Shown in pieces: positions 9,259 through 18,405 of a stretch of DNA of 64,000 bases. The stretch comes from Paenibacillus dendritiformis (lineage in GTDB: Bacteria; Bacillota; Bacilli; Paenibacillales; Paenibacillaceae). The notes beneath the pieces are model-generated. The model ran no database searches, was not told the origin of the DNA, and worked only from the letters and a program-made list of their open reading frames with translations. The stretch spans positions 1,378,501 through 1,442,500 of the forward strand of contig NZ_AP025344.1 of the NCBI RefSeq assembly GCF_021654795.1. The letters are read 5' to 3'. Position numbers and translations under genes: made by a program. Every line of letters begins with the position of its first letter. Within the stretch, counting starts at the first letter, position 1.

Positions 9259-10665
9259 TTGAGACGGAAATGGAAAGCTGCCATTCTGCTGCTGATTGTG
9301 ATTACTTTGCTCGGGGGCTGCTTTGCCGAGAAGCCGGCGCTTGAAGAGCTGGGGGCGGATGGTGTAGGTAAAATTAAAGTTCTCTCTTATGATGAGGGCT
9401 ACTTTTATAGGGAATATGGAAACACCTTCAATGCGAAGTATCCCAATATTGAATTCGAAGTCATTAGCACGATCTCCATCCAAAAGGATATGAAAGAAAA
9501 CGGAACGACCTATGAGGAAGAGTATCTCAAATTGGTGGAGAAACATAAGCCGGATGTCATTATGGTCGGTTCAGCCAGCTTCGAGAAGCTGGCGCGGGAG
9601 GGCAAGCTGTACAATCTGGATCCGGTGATTGAGCAGGACAAGTTCGATCTTGACGGATATTTGCCCGGACTCATCGATATGCTTCGGGAGCCCGGTGGCG
9701 GCTCATTATACGGCTTGGCTCCGAACTTCAATACGTCGGTCGTCTACTATAACGCCGATCTGTTCCGGGAGCTTCATATTGAACCGCCGCGCAATCAGAT
9801 GAGCTGGACAGAATTGCTCGAATTGTCGAGTCGCTTCGCTGGCCTCGGTTCCGGGGACGATCGGATTTATGGTCTCTCGGATGAATACGGCTTTGCCGAC
9901 GACTTGCTTTTTACGTTCGCAAGGAGCTCATCGTTACGATTGCTGGACGCGAAGGGGGAGAAGATCAACTTCGATACGGAGAGATGGAGAGAGGCGTTGG
10001 AGGTGACAGCCAACGCGATTATCGGCCACACGGTCTATACGGCTCCTCTGAAGCCGATCGATTCAGGCACGATCCTTCATTCGCGGACCGAGCAGTTTTT
10101 CCAGGGCAAACTGGCGATGATGATCGGATCATCCTCGCTCATCGGCGATCTCCGCAACCGATCGAAGGATAAAAACGGAAAAGAAGTCAATTGGGACTTC
10201 GTTACCGGGCCTGTCGATCCGGCTGCCCCGGAGGAATCCGGTTTCGCGTACGTCTACGATATTTATGGGATTGCGGCCGATTCTCCGAACAAGCGGGCTG
10301 CCTGGGAGTTCGTGAAGTATATGAACGGTCCGGAAATGGCGAAGGCCAAGTCCCGTTCCTTCCGGGGAGACCTGCCGACAAGGGTGGACTACATGAAAGA
10401 GGTCGACGGCAAAAGCATGGAGCCTTTCTATATGCTGCGGCCGAAGGCATTGAGCGCGTACTTATGGCGGGGGCTCGACCGTGAATTCCTGTCCGGCTTC
10501 CGTATGAACTTCTCGCAACTGGTCCTCAAGGAATTGAAGGAGATGGTCGAGAACGGGAAGTCTGCGGAGGAAGCGGCGGCCGCCATCGAGAGCGAGGGCA
10601 ACGCGCTCCTCAAGCAGGCGCGGGAAGCGGTCAAGGCGAAGAAGGAGAAGACCGGGAAGAAGTAG
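9259..10665 (+). CDS. Extracellular solute-binding lipoprotein, copy 7
   Basis: Family 1 solute-binding lipoprotein of 468 residues. The TTG at 9259 behind GAGAGGAG is chosen by alignment to copy 6 (M-R-R-K-W-K). The lipobox is L-G-G-C with Cys21. The segment before it (CCGATATATTTGCTCTGGAATG) matches the promoter -10 region of copy 6, but the -35 part has been replaced, so it may depend on read-through from copy 6. Binding-domain landmarks and a short charged tail are intact. Confidence 0.93.
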   Translation: MRRKWKAAILLLIVITLLGGCFAEKPALEELGADGVGKIKVLSYDEGYFYREYGNTFNAKYPNIEFEVISTISIQKDMKENGTTYEEEYLKLVEKHKPDVIMVGSASFEKLAREGKLYNLDPVIEQDKFDLDGYLPGLIDMLREPGGGSLYGLAPNFNTSVVYYNADLFRELHIEPPRNQMSWTELLELSSRFAGLGSGDDRIYGLSDEYGFADDLLFTFARSSSLRLLDAKGEKINFDTERWREALEVTANAIIGHTVYTAPLKPIDSGTILHSRTEQFFQGKLAMMIGSSSLIGDLRNRSKDKNGKEVNWDFVTGPVDPAAPEESGFAYVYDIYGIAADSPNKRAAWEFVKYMNGPEMAKAKSRSFRGDLPTRVDYMKEVDGKSMEPFYMLRPKALSAYLWRGLDREFLSGFRMNFSQLVLKELKEMVENGKSAEEAAAAIESEGNALLKQAREAVKAKKEKTGKK

Positions 10666-10754
10666 GCGCGATCAAGGACGGAGCCGAACGCTTCCAGGTT
10701 TCTTAATAGTTCTTAACATCCCCTATCGATTTGATTAAGATTCCCTTTATTTGG

Positions 10755-10783
10755 TTGAATGATGCGGGAACCGCCGATATACT
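10755..10783 (+). promoter_or_regulatory. Sigma-A promoter of SBP copy 8
   Basis: TTGAAT and TATACT with a 17-base spacer, inside a block (about 10700-10800) that duplicates the copy 6 promoter region, including the upstream TTAATA/TTAACA/TTAAGA elements. Confidence 0.7.
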
Positions 10784-10814
10784 TGCTTCTTGTAACGAAA
10801 AGGAGGAGAACGGA

Positions 10815-12221
10815 ATGAAAAGGAAATGGAAGGTTTCCATACTGATGCTTGCTGTGATTTCTTTGCTGGGGGGCTGCTTCGGCGGGAAGCCCGCGCTTGA
10901 AGAGTTGGACTCCGAGGGCAAGGGGAAAATTAAAGTACTCTATTATGACGAGGGCAGCTTTTATAGCGATTACGGGAACAACTTCAATGTGAAGTATCCC
11001 AATATTGAGTTCGAGGTCATCAGCACGGGGACAATCTATCAGGATATGCAGGAAAACGGGACGAGCTATGAGGAGGAATATCTCAAATTTATCGAGAAGC
11101 ACAAGCCGGATGTCATTATGACGAGTTCGGACAGCTTCGAGAAGCTGGTGCAGGAAGGGAAGCTGTACAATCTGGACACGGTAATCGAGCAGGAGAAATT
11201 CGATCTGGACGGATATATACCCGGACTCGTCGATATGCTTCGGGAACGCGGCGGCGGCTCGCTATACGGCTTGGCTCCGTACTTTCATGCCTCGGTCATC
11301 TACTATAATGCCGATATGTTCCGAGAACATCATATTGACCCGCCGCGCAATCAGATGAGCTGGAAAGAATTGCTCGAATTGTCGAGCCGCTTCGCGGGCC
11401 TCGGTTCCGGGGACGATCAGATTTATGGTTTGGCTGATGAGTTCGGCCAAGCCGACGCCATGCTTTTTAATGTGGCACTCAGTTCGTCGCTCCGGTTGTT
11501 CGACGCGAAGGGAGAGAAGATCACGTTCAACACGGACGGCTGGAAGGAAGCGATGGAACTGACAGCCAAGGCGATTCGCGACAAGGGGATCTATACAGCT
11601 TCACTGGAGCCGGAAAAAGAAAATACGATGTATTATTTGCAGACCGAGCAGTTCTTCAAAGGCAAAGTCGCGATGATACTGGGATCGAGCTGGCTCATGA
11701 GCAATCTTCGGAATCAGGCGGTGTATGCCGGCGACAGTGAAAAGATCAATTGGGGTTTTGTGACGGCGCCCGTCGATCCGGCTGCGCCGGAGGAGTCCGC
11801 CTTTACCATGTTGAGTTCCATCTATGCGATCGCGGCCGATTCCCCGAACAAGCGGGCGGCTTGGGAGTTCGTGAAGTTCGTGAACGGTCCGGAAATGGCG
11901 AAGGCCGCTTCCCGTTCCTTCCGGGGCGAACTGCCGACTAGGGCGGACGCGATGAAAGAAGTGGACGGCAAAAGCATGGAACCCTTCTATATGCTGCGGC
12001 CGAAGGCATCGAGCGGTTCCTTATGGGGGGGGACGAGCGTTAATATCCCGGACAGATTCCGCATGACCTTCTCGACCATTATCATTAAGGAATTGAAGGC
12101 GATGGTCGAGAACGGAAAGAGCGCGGAGGAGGCCGTGGCCGTGATCGAGACAGAGGGGAATGCAGCTCTTCAGGAGGCCCGGCAGGCGGCCAAAGCGAAG
12201 GAGCAGGCCGGGAAGAAATAA
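10815..12221 (+). CDS. Extracellular solute-binding lipoprotein, copy 8
   Basis: Family 1 solute-binding lipoprotein of 468 residues. It is the only intact copy with an ATG start (10815), behind AAAGGAGGAG. The lipobox is L-G-G-C with Cys21. Sequence is closest to copy 7. It has all the family landmarks and a 40-residue charged tail ending in EQAGKK. It has its own promoter. The following copy 9 is close enough (45 bases) to be co-transcribed. Confidence 0.93.
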   Translation: MKRKWKVSILMLAVISLLGGCFGGKPALEELDSEGKGKIKVLYYDEGSFYSDYGNNFNVKYPNIEFEVISTGTIYQDMQENGTSYEEEYLKFIEKHKPDVIMTSSDSFEKLVQEGKLYNLDTVIEQEKFDLDGYIPGLVDMLRERGGGSLYGLAPYFHASVIYYNADMFREHHIDPPRNQMSWKELLELSSRFAGLGSGDDQIYGLADEFGQADAMLFNVALSSSLRLFDAKGEKITFNTDGWKEAMELTAKAIRDKGIYTASLEPEKENTMYYLQTEQFFKGKVAMILGSSWLMSNLRNQAVYAGDSEKINWGFVTAPVDPAAPEESAFTMLSSIYAIAADSPNKRAAWEFVKFVNGPEMAKAASRSFRGELPTRADAMKEVDGKSMEPFYMLRPKASSGSLWGGTSVNIPDRFRMTFSTIIIKELKAMVENGKSAEEAVAVIETEGNAALQEARQAAKAKEQAGKK

Positions 12222-12266
12222 GCTGCCGCTTAGCAGAGGATGAGGGACAGAAGGAGAGAAGGCGAA

Positions 12267-13731
12267 ATGACAACAAAGTGGAGGTCCGTCCTGCAGCTCC
12301 TAGCGGTGATTGCTATGCTGGGCGGGTGCATGCAAGACTTCCGTGCTGGAGGAGCTGGGGGAAGACGGCGCGGGGAAGCTGAAGGTCATGTCTTACAGCG
12401 AAGCGTTATTTTATGAGGAATACGGCAATCAGTTTCATATCAAGTATCCCAATATTCAGTTCGAAGTCGTGAGCATCCAGGAGATCTATAAGGATATGGA
12501 TGAGCTGTCTCTCAGCTATCAGGAAGCCTTCATGAGGTTCGTCGAAAAAAACAAGCCGGATGTCATTATGTGTGATTACGGCCAATTCGAGCAGTTGATT
12601 CAGGAGGACAAGCTGTATAATCTGGATGCGATTATCGCCGAGGAGACATTCGATCTCGATGGGTACTTGCCCGGGGTCATCGATGTGCTTCGGGAGACCG
12701 GCGGCGGCTCGTTATACGGACTCGCCCCGACGCTGGATACCGCGGCGGTCTTCTATAACGCCGAGCTGTTCCGGGATCATCATATCGAGCCTCCGCGGAA
12801 TAAGATGACCTGGCAAGAGCTGTTGGAATTGTCGGAGCGCTTCGCGGCGATCGATTCCGGAGAGGAGAGCTTGTATGGCTTGTCCGAGCAGTACGCCTCG
12901 CCCGCCATGTTGTTCTATGAGATCGCGGAGACATTGTCGCTTCGTCTCGTCGATGCGAAGGGGGAGAAGGTCATCTTCAATACGGATGGCTGGAAGGAAG
13001 TGCTGGAGATGGTGAGCGGGGCCATCCGGAGCCATGCGCTTCACGCTCCGACTCCGAAGCCGGATTCGGATACACCCGTTCCCATGCTCACGGATTCGCC
13101 GTTCTTTCGCGGCAAAGCCGCGATGGTCATCGGCAACTTCTTCTTCTTCACGGATCTGCGCAACCGGCCCCAATATGATAAGGACGCACAAAAAATCGAT
13201 TGGGGCGTCGTGACCGTCCCCGTCGATCCGCAATTCCCGGACGTGTCGCCTCCTATTAGACCGGCCACGATCTTCGCGATTCCGGCGGATTCCCCGAACA
13301 AGCGGGCAGCCTGGGAATTCGTGAAGCATGTGAACGGCCCGGAAAAGGCGAAGGAGGAATCGCGGACGCTGGGCAGGGGACTTCCGGCAAGAAGCGAGTT
13401 CTTCACCGAAGTGGACGGAAAGAACATCGAGGCATTATATATGCTGAAGCCAAAAGGAAAATGGGGACTCTGGGGCGAATCGGAACGCGACATTCCGAGC
13501 TCATTCTTCCCTTCCATGTATGACCTGCTGGAGCGAGAAATTATGGCGGTCGCTGACGGCAAGAAAACGGTCGAAGAAGCGGCCGCTGCCATCGAACGCG
13601 AAGGCAATGAGGCGCTGAAGCAAGCGCGGAAGGCGGCGGAGATGAAGCGGGAGGCCGCGAGGCAGAAGAGCGGCGAAGACGCAGGCTCGGCGCCGCAAGA
13701 GGACCAGGAAGGGGCGGCCGAAGGCGTGTAA
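12267..13731 (+). pseudogene. Solute-binding lipoprotein, copy 9, frameshifted after the lipobox
   Basis: An ATG at 12267 behind AAGGAGAGAAGG opens a normal lipoprotein signal (M-T-T-K-W-R ... M-L-G-G-C, Cys21 at 12327-12329). The mature domain, starting with VLEELGEDGAG, is in another frame from about 12343 to 13731. Between the Cys codon and the Val codon there are 13 bases where the paralogs have 15, a net loss of two. The 460-residue mature part is otherwise open and family-like, so the break is recent, or is a sequence error. Without a repair it would not be exported as a lipoprotein. A TTG at 12310 could restart the frame but has no ribosome binding site and gives no signal peptide. Confidence 0.85.
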
Positions 13732-13917
13732 GGAGCCAGGCAGCGGGATATCGTGGCATCCCCGCGCTAAAGAGCGTGTCCCGAGCTGTAGCCCCGGACT
13801 AAAGAATCGTGCCCCGAGCCGAAGCTGCAGATGAAGCTTCTGTCAGCGGCCGGATGATGCCGTTCCATTCGCATCCCCTCTCCGTGTTCGGTATAATAGG
13901 CGGTGAGGTGACGATAT

Positions 13918-14700
13918 ATGGAATCTTTATTACATATTGAAAGGTTGACCGGCGGCTACAGTGTCGGCAGACCCGTTCTCCACGATATTAACTTCACGGT
14001 CGAAGCCGGCCAGATGATCGGATTGATCGGGCTGAACGGCGCCGGGAAGAGCACGACGATGAAGCATATTCTCGGGCTGCTTGAACCGCAGTCCGGCAAG
14101 GTAACGCTTCAGGGACGTACGCTGGCGGAAGCGCCGGAGCAGTACCGGGCGGCATTGGCGTACGTTCCCGAGACCCCGCTGCTGTATGACGCCTTGACCG
14201 TGCGTGAGCATCTGGTCTGGACGGCCACCGCTTATGGGGTGGACAAGGAACGATTCGAGCAGCGGGCGGCCGAGCTCGCGCAGTTGTTCCAGATGGAGCC
14301 GCATCTGGATAAGGCGGCTCAGCATCTATCCAAGGGCATGAAGCAGAAGACGATGCTGATGTGCGCATTTGCGGTTCGCCCTCCGCTCTATATCATTGAC
14401 GAGCCGTTCCTTGGCCTTGATCCGCTCGGCATCCGTTCGCTGCTTCAATATATGAAGAGCGTCAAGGAAGAAGGGGCGGCGCTGCTCGTCAGCTCGCATA
14501 TTTTGTCCACGATCGAGCATTATTGCGACGGCTTCGTCCTGCTGCATCAAGGAAGAGTGCTTGGCGCGGGCAGCCAGGAGGAGCTGCGGAAGCAGTGGAG
14601 CGGCCACTCCGGCCGGCCTGCCGAAGAGCGGCTGGAGGATCTCTTCTATACGTGGGTGACCGAAGCGCAGGAGGGCGGTGAGCGTCCATGGAACGGATAA
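13918..14700 (+). CDS. ecsA: ABC transporter ATPase EcsA
   Basis: ATPase of the EcsAB ABC transporter, which in Bacillus affects secretion, regulated membrane proteolysis and competence. 260 residues. Walker A is GLNGAGKST near residue 40, the signature is LSKGMKQK, and Walker B is IIDEPFLGLD. It starts at ATG 13918 after GAGGTGA. A TATAAT lies at 13892-13897 without a convincing -35. The permease gene ecsB overlaps the end by 13 bases. The preceding 186 bases (13732-13917) show no gene. Confidence 0.88.
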   Translation: MESLLHIERLTGGYSVGRPVLHDINFTVEAGQMIGLIGLNGAGKSTTMKHILGLLEPQSGKVTLQGRTLAEAPEQYRAALAYVPETPLLYDALTVREHLVWTATAYGVDKERFEQRAAELAQLFQMEPHLDKAAQHLSKGMKQKTMLMCAFAVRPPLYIIDEPFLGLDPLGIRSLLQYMKSVKEEGAALLVSSHILSTIEHYCDGFVLLHQGRVLGAGSQEELRKQWSGHSGRPAEERLEDLFYTWVTEAQEGGERPWNG

Positions 14701-15941
14701 CCCCCCGGGAAGCGGACGGAACCGCTCCGTTCGACGCCGGCCGGTTATGGGAGGAGCGCCGGCAGCGGTTTTGGAGGCAGGTCATTCCTTATTTAGGGTA
14801 TGTCGCACAGAGCGGCCTGGCCGTTGTGCTCGTCTTGGGATTTATAACCGGGACGGCATTTTACGCCAACTATCTGGAGCACATTCCGCCCGGCTTCCCG
14901 GTACGCGAGCTGGTGCTGCTTCTGGTCGCTCCGGCGACGGCTTACATGACCTACCGCACGTTCCTGGAGCCGCCGGATCTGGTCTTCCTGCTGCGGTTGG
15001 AAGGGCGGCTCGGCGGTTACATGAAGCGGAGCATCCGCTACAGTCTCATCCCGAGAATGCTGCTGCCGCTGATGGTATGGACCGTGCTGTGGCCGTTATA
15101 CCATCGGGCGGACCCGGAAGCGAAGCATTTTGCGCTGATGCTGGCCGTCATCTTGCTGCTGAAGAGCGTCGTTGCCGTCGGAAGCTGGGGAGAACGGCAG
15201 ATGAGCGATCCGTCCATCCGCAGAGCGAGCCGATGGCTTCGCTATGCTTGGGTCTGGGGATCCATGGCGAGCTGGCTGTGGCTCAGCGTTCCGGCGGCGG
15301 CGCTGATTACGGGAGCTGCGGGACTAGGCTATATCGGCTGGACGGTTACCCGGAGCAGGCTCCGTTTTCCATGGGAACGCCACATCGAGGCGGAGCGGGT
15401 TCATGCGAGCCGGGTCTTTCTGTTCCTCTCGAACTTCGTCGACATCGCCGTCACGGAAGAACGCCGGCATATGCGGCCTTGGCTGAAGCGGTTCGGCGAC
15501 CGTCATGCTTATCGGCCCCAAGCGGCTGACCGTTATATGCTGGCGAAGACATTCGCCCGCAGCGAGCTGCTGGGCATTCTGATGCGGCTCGTCGTCATCG
15601 GCCTGCTCGCCTTATTGTGGGTCCGGGATTCCGTCTGGAGCGCCGCGGCCTACGGGCTGTTCCTGCTCGTGATCGGAGCCCAGCTTCATACCTTGTTCAC
15701 GTATCACCGGCATGACGTCATGCGGAGCATTTATCCGCTGCCTGCTCACGCCCGGCACGAAGCCGCGCTGCGAATGAGCACCGCCATCCATCTAATCTGC
15801 GCCATCGTTCTGCTGATCCCGATCTGGCTGGGAGCTGCGGCTTGGAGCTTCAAGGGAGCCGCCGCGGCGGGCGGATTCGCGCTCGTGCTGTTGTTCCGGC
15901 TCAAGCGCGCCAAGCGGCGAGCGGACGATGAGGAAGCATAG
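14688..15941 (+). CDS. ecsB: ABC transporter permease EcsB
   Basis: Integral membrane partner of EcsA, 417 residues, close to the usual EcsB length. It has several hydrophobic segments, for example around residues 35-60, 70-90, 120-170, 190-220, 300-330 and 360-400, and a basic C-terminus (KRAKRRADDEEA). It overlaps ecsA, indicating translational coupling. Assignment rests on the membrane profile, length and the EcsA neighbour more than on any catalytic motif. Confidence 0.8.
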   Translation: MERITPREADGTAPFDAGRLWEERRQRFWRQVIPYLGYVAQSGLAVVLVLGFITGTAFYANYLEHIPPGFPVRELVLLLVAPATAYMTYRTFLEPPDLVFLLRLEGRLGGYMKRSIRYSLIPRMLLPLMVWTVLWPLYHRADPEAKHFALMLAVILLLKSVVAVGSWGERQMSDPSIRRASRWLRYAWVWGSMASWLWLSVPAAALITGAAGLGYIGWTVTRSRLRFPWERHIEAERVHASRVFLFLSNFVDIAVTEERRHMRPWLKRFGDRHAYRPQAADRYMLAKTFARSELLGILMRLVVIGLLALLWVRDSVWSAAAYGLFLLVIGAQLHTLFTYHRHDVMRSIYPLPAHARHEAALRMSTAIHLICAIVLLIPIWLGAAAWSFKGAAAAGGFALVLLFRLKRAKRRADDEEA

Positions 15942-15947
15942 AGACGA

Positions 15948-15991
15948 GAAGAAGGGTATCCAGCGCTCGAGGCCGCAGGATACCCTTCTTC
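15948..15991. terminator. Bidirectional hairpin between ecsB and glpX
   Basis: A perfect 14-base stem GAAGAAGGGTATCC / GGATACCCTTCTTC with a 16-base loop, placed between convergent ecsB and glpX. Confidence 0.8.
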
Positions 15992-16019
15992 GTGGATGAC
16001 GGAAGCAGAACGCCGGTAT

Positions 16020-17039
16020 CTACATCGCATCGGAGCGTCTGTCTGCCGAGGCAGACGCGACCTCCGGGACAGCGGCATCCGGCTGCAAAGAGCAGGGATC
16101 CATCGCGTGCAGCGTGCGGACGAAGCGCAGAGTTCCGGTCTTCGAACGCAGGACGAGCGAGTGCGTCTCCGCGTAATTGCCCGACGTGTTCCGCACTCCT
16201 TGCAGCACATCCCCCGGCGTGATCCCGGTCGCCGCGAAGATGACGTCGCCGCGCCCGCACAGATCCTCCGTATGCAGCAGCCGATCGGGCGGATGAACTC
16301 CCATCGCGAGGCACCGGTTCCATTCCTCTTCGTCGGCCGGCATAAGTCGAGCCTGCATTTCTCCGCCCATGCAGCGCAGAGCGGCTGCGGCCAGGACGCC
16401 TTCCGGGGCGCCGCCCGAGCCGACATAGAGATCGACGCCGGACTCCGTGAAGGCCGTGGCCAGCGCACCTGCCACATCGCCCGCCTCGAGCAGCTTCAGC
16501 CGGACGCCGGCGCGCCGCAGGGCGGCGATCTCGTCGGCATGACGCTCCCGATCGAGAATGGACACCGTCAACTCCGATACATCGCGCCCCAAGACGGTGG
16601 CTGCCTTCCGCACGGTCCATTCGAGCGGATCATCCAGATGGAGATGGCCTCTAAGCCGCGGGCCGCAGGCCAGCTTGCGCATATACATATCGGGCGCATG
16701 GAGCAATTGCCCCCGGTCGGCTACCGCGATGACGGACAACGCTCCGTTCAATCCTTTGGCTACCAATTCCGTTCCTTCGACGGGGTCTACCGCGACATCC
16801 GCTTCCGAGCCTTCCCCGGATCCGACCGATTCTCCGATGGCGAGCATCGGCGCCTCGTCCATTTCCCCTTCACCGATCACCACCGTACCTCGAATCGGAA
16901 CCGAAGCGAACATGCTGCGCATCATGCGGGTCGCCGCGTCATCCGCCTCATCGGAACGCCCCCTGCCAATCCATTGCGCCGATGCCAGGGCCGCCGCTTC
17001 GGTCACGCGAACACATTCCAGACTTAATTGTCGATCCAT
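16020..17039 (-). CDS. glpX: Fructose-1,6-bisphosphatase, class II (GlpX)
   Basis: Hydrolyses fructose 1,6-bisphosphate to fructose 6-phosphate, the committed step of gluconeogenesis. 339 residues. GlpX landmarks are visible: the metal-site segments VIGEGEMDEAPML and VDPVEGTEL near the N-terminus, then the GSGGAPEGVLAAAALR loop and the CGRGDVIFAATGITPGD segment. It starts at ATG 17039 behind AGGAG. The gene is divergent from an SR1P-type gene, and the shared 250-base gap carries a match to the CcpN box. This placement suggests it is shut down on sugar like other gluconeogenic genes, which is inference. Confidence 0.93.
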   Translation of the reverse strand: MDRQLSLECVRVTEAAALASAQWIGRGRSDEADDAATRMMRSMFASVPIRGTVVIGEGEMDEAPMLAIGESVGSGEGSEADVAVDPVEGTELVAKGLNGALSVIAVADRGQLLHAPDMYMRKLACGPRLRGHLHLDDPLEWTVRKAATVLGRDVSELTVSILDRERHADEIAALRRAGVRLKLLEAGDVAGALATAFTESGVDLYVGSGGAPEGVLAAAALRCMGGEMQARLMPADEEEWNRCLAMGVHPPDRLLHTEDLCGRGDVIFAATGITPGDVLQGVRNTSGNYAETHSLVLRSKTGTLRFVRTLHAMDPCSLQPDAAVPEVASASADRRSDAM

Positions 17040-17083
17040 ACTTGTTCACCACTCCTGATTATGACGTATTAAATAATTAAATA

Positions 17084-17114
17084 TTGTGTGTTATTAAATA
17101 ATATGATATATAAT
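17084..17114 (+). promoter_or_regulatory. Promoter of the SR1P-type transcript
   Basis: TTGTGT at 17084 and a perfect TATAAT at 17109, spacer 19 bases. Transcription would begin near 17121, leaving a leader of about 170 bases before the small open reading frame. This layout resembles the SR1 RNA, which both base-pairs and encodes SR1P. Confidence 0.55.
17102..17112 (+). promoter_or_regulatory. CcpN operator match over the -10 box
   Basis: TATGATATATA fits the CcpN consensus TRTGHYATAYW (recalled from B. subtilis work) at all 11 positions and overlaps the -10 of the small-RNA promoter. A weaker TGTGTTATTAA lies 15 bases upstream. The ccpN gene itself is 1.3 kb away. Confidence 0.5.
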
Positions 17115-17292
17115 ATGGAAAAGCAATCCGTTATTTTGTCCAGTCAAACGAATTGTTGCAAGAATATGATGGATTATGCCGTCATATTTATAGGGTATCA
17201 GCCAGATGCTTCCGCGATCACCGTCATTAATGACACCATAATGCATCGCGTTAGGATACCCGCCACGATGACTGAGGAGAGGTGGATGTGTG

Positions 17293-17466
17293 ATGGAACA
17301 AACCCAATGCAAGCCGTTATTGGGCGTTATTCTATGCAAACAATGCAACCGGTTTATCGCAGAACAGGATACGGAGCGGGTAACGGTCTATTACATGGAC
17401 TGCAAATCACATGGCTGTCACGAGGATGCGGCGCAGGAAAGAGAGGTACAGCACCTTGAAGTCTAG
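17293..17466 (+). CDS. sr1P: SR1P-type GapA-interacting small protein
   Basis: 57-residue protein starting at ATG 17293 after GAGGAGAGGTGG. It has the family pattern: G-V-I-L-C-x-x-C-N near the N-terminus, I-A-E-x-x-x-E-R-V-T-V-x-Y in the middle and a second Cys-rich segment C-K-S-H-G-C-H, so a zinc site is likely. SR1P of B. subtilis (39 residues) binds the glycolytic GAPDH GapA and aids RNA decay, and its RNA is repressed by CcpN. Finding it between glpX and ccpN supports the call. It is longer than its relatives at both ends. Its last 11 bases overlap the next gene. Confidence 0.72.
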   Translation: MEQTQCKPLLGVILCKQCNRFIAEQDTERVTVYYMDCKSHGCHEDAAQEREVQHLEV

Positions 17467-18352
17467 TGCGCAGCCGGCATGGCATCAGGAAGCGGAATGG
17501 AGCGAGGGCGGGCAGGCAACGTATTTTCGTCTCATTCGCCGCACCGGTTCCGCGTGGGGACACCTATGGGATGAAGACAGATCAGGGCAGAGAGCGGCGT
17601 TCAGCCGAACGGTCACGCGCTGCTGGAAGCGTTCAGACATTCAAATGGCGCTCAGCCAGGAAGCCGCCGACATCTTGCTCACCGCGGGCGCGGAGCCGCT
17701 CTTGACGCCGGAACGAATCCGGCTGGTAAGGGAGGTGCTGCAGGCAGCCAACGCGCCTGAGCAAGACGCCGCGCTTAACAAGCTGGTTCCGTTCATGACG
17801 TCGGAATATGAGTCTTTCATCAAGACGGCTTCATCATCCCGCCCCGTGCACCTATATATCGTTCTGGCGGATGCCCGCTTGAAGGAAGCGCTGCCGAGCC
17901 TGACGGATATTGAGCAGCGGATGGAAGTGCTGCAGCGTCTGGCCGCCGAATCGGAAGGGCGCAGTCCTGATAAGCTGAATCAGCAGTGGTTCGTGCTGCG
18001 CCGTTGGAAGGAATGGCATCTCGCCGACGAGGACCGGAAGCCGGCGTTCATCTCGGACGCCGTGCCGGATTGGATAGACATGCAGGCCGAGGCGCTGTTC
18101 CGGGCGGTCGATCGCTGTTACCGGACCGGCAGCAAAGCTCATGTCACCGTCATGCTCCGGTCTCATCCGGACGCATGGGATAAGCATGTCCGCATGGCCC
18201 GGTCTGCCGCCGAGCAGATTATGGGAGAGACGGCCAAGCGAAGCGGTCCGTTAGTCGGCCTCTGGATTACGGGCGATGAAGCGGGGGGATATGAAGATGA
18301 GCGGATTGCGGAAGCCGATATCGTATGGAGATGTTCCTTCTCCCCTTATTGA
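17456..18352 (+). CDS. Uncharacterised protein downstream of the SR1P-type gene
   Basis: 298 residues from TTG 17456, overlapping the end of the small upstream gene by 11 bases, with AGAGAGG about nine bases before the start. The frame is also open to a GTG at 17411 with no better site. I do not recognise the family. It has no signal peptide or membrane segment. It looks like a soluble, mostly helical protein (leucine/alanine-rich stretches around residues 60-120 and 140-175), with Trp-rich stretches such as WFVLRRWKEWHLADEDRK. The tight overlap suggests translation coupled to the small protein and possible CcpN control. A terminator follows at once. Confidence 0.72.
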   Translation: MKSSAQPAWHQEAEWSEGGQATYFRLIRRTGSAWGHLWDEDRSGQRAAFSRTVTRCWKRSDIQMALSQEAADILLTAGAEPLLTPERIRLVREVLQAANAPEQDAALNKLVPFMTSEYESFIKTASSSRPVHLYIVLADARLKEALPSLTDIEQRMEVLQRLAAESEGRSPDKLNQQWFVLRRWKEWHLADEDRKPAFISDAVPDWIDMQAEALFRAVDRCYRTGSKAHVTVMLRSHPDAWDKHVRMARSAAEQIMGETAKRSGPLVGLWITGDEAGGYEDERIAEADIVWRCSFSPY

Positions 18353-18356
18353 GAAT

Positions 18357-18394
18357 AGAGACGATCTTCCTGCCCTGCGGCGAAGATCGTCTCT
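18357..18394 (+). terminator. Terminator hairpin
   Basis: A 13-base perfect stem AGAGACGATCTTC / GAAGATCGTCTCT with a 12-base loop, directly after the uncharacterised gene. The T-run after it is poor. Confidence 0.75.
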
Positions 18395-18405
18395 TCTGTT
18401 GGGGA

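Noticed and set aside
14678..15529. A 283-codon frame overlapping ecsB
   Set aside because: It lacks membrane segments and is rich in Arg/Ala/Gly, as out-of-frame high-G+C sequence is. The ecsB frame has the expected hydrophobic profile and overlap with ecsA.
17088..17459. A 123-codon plus-strand frame over the small-RNA promoter
   Set aside because: It starts inside the promoter and overlaps the SR1P-type frame, which has the family pattern and a ribosome binding site.
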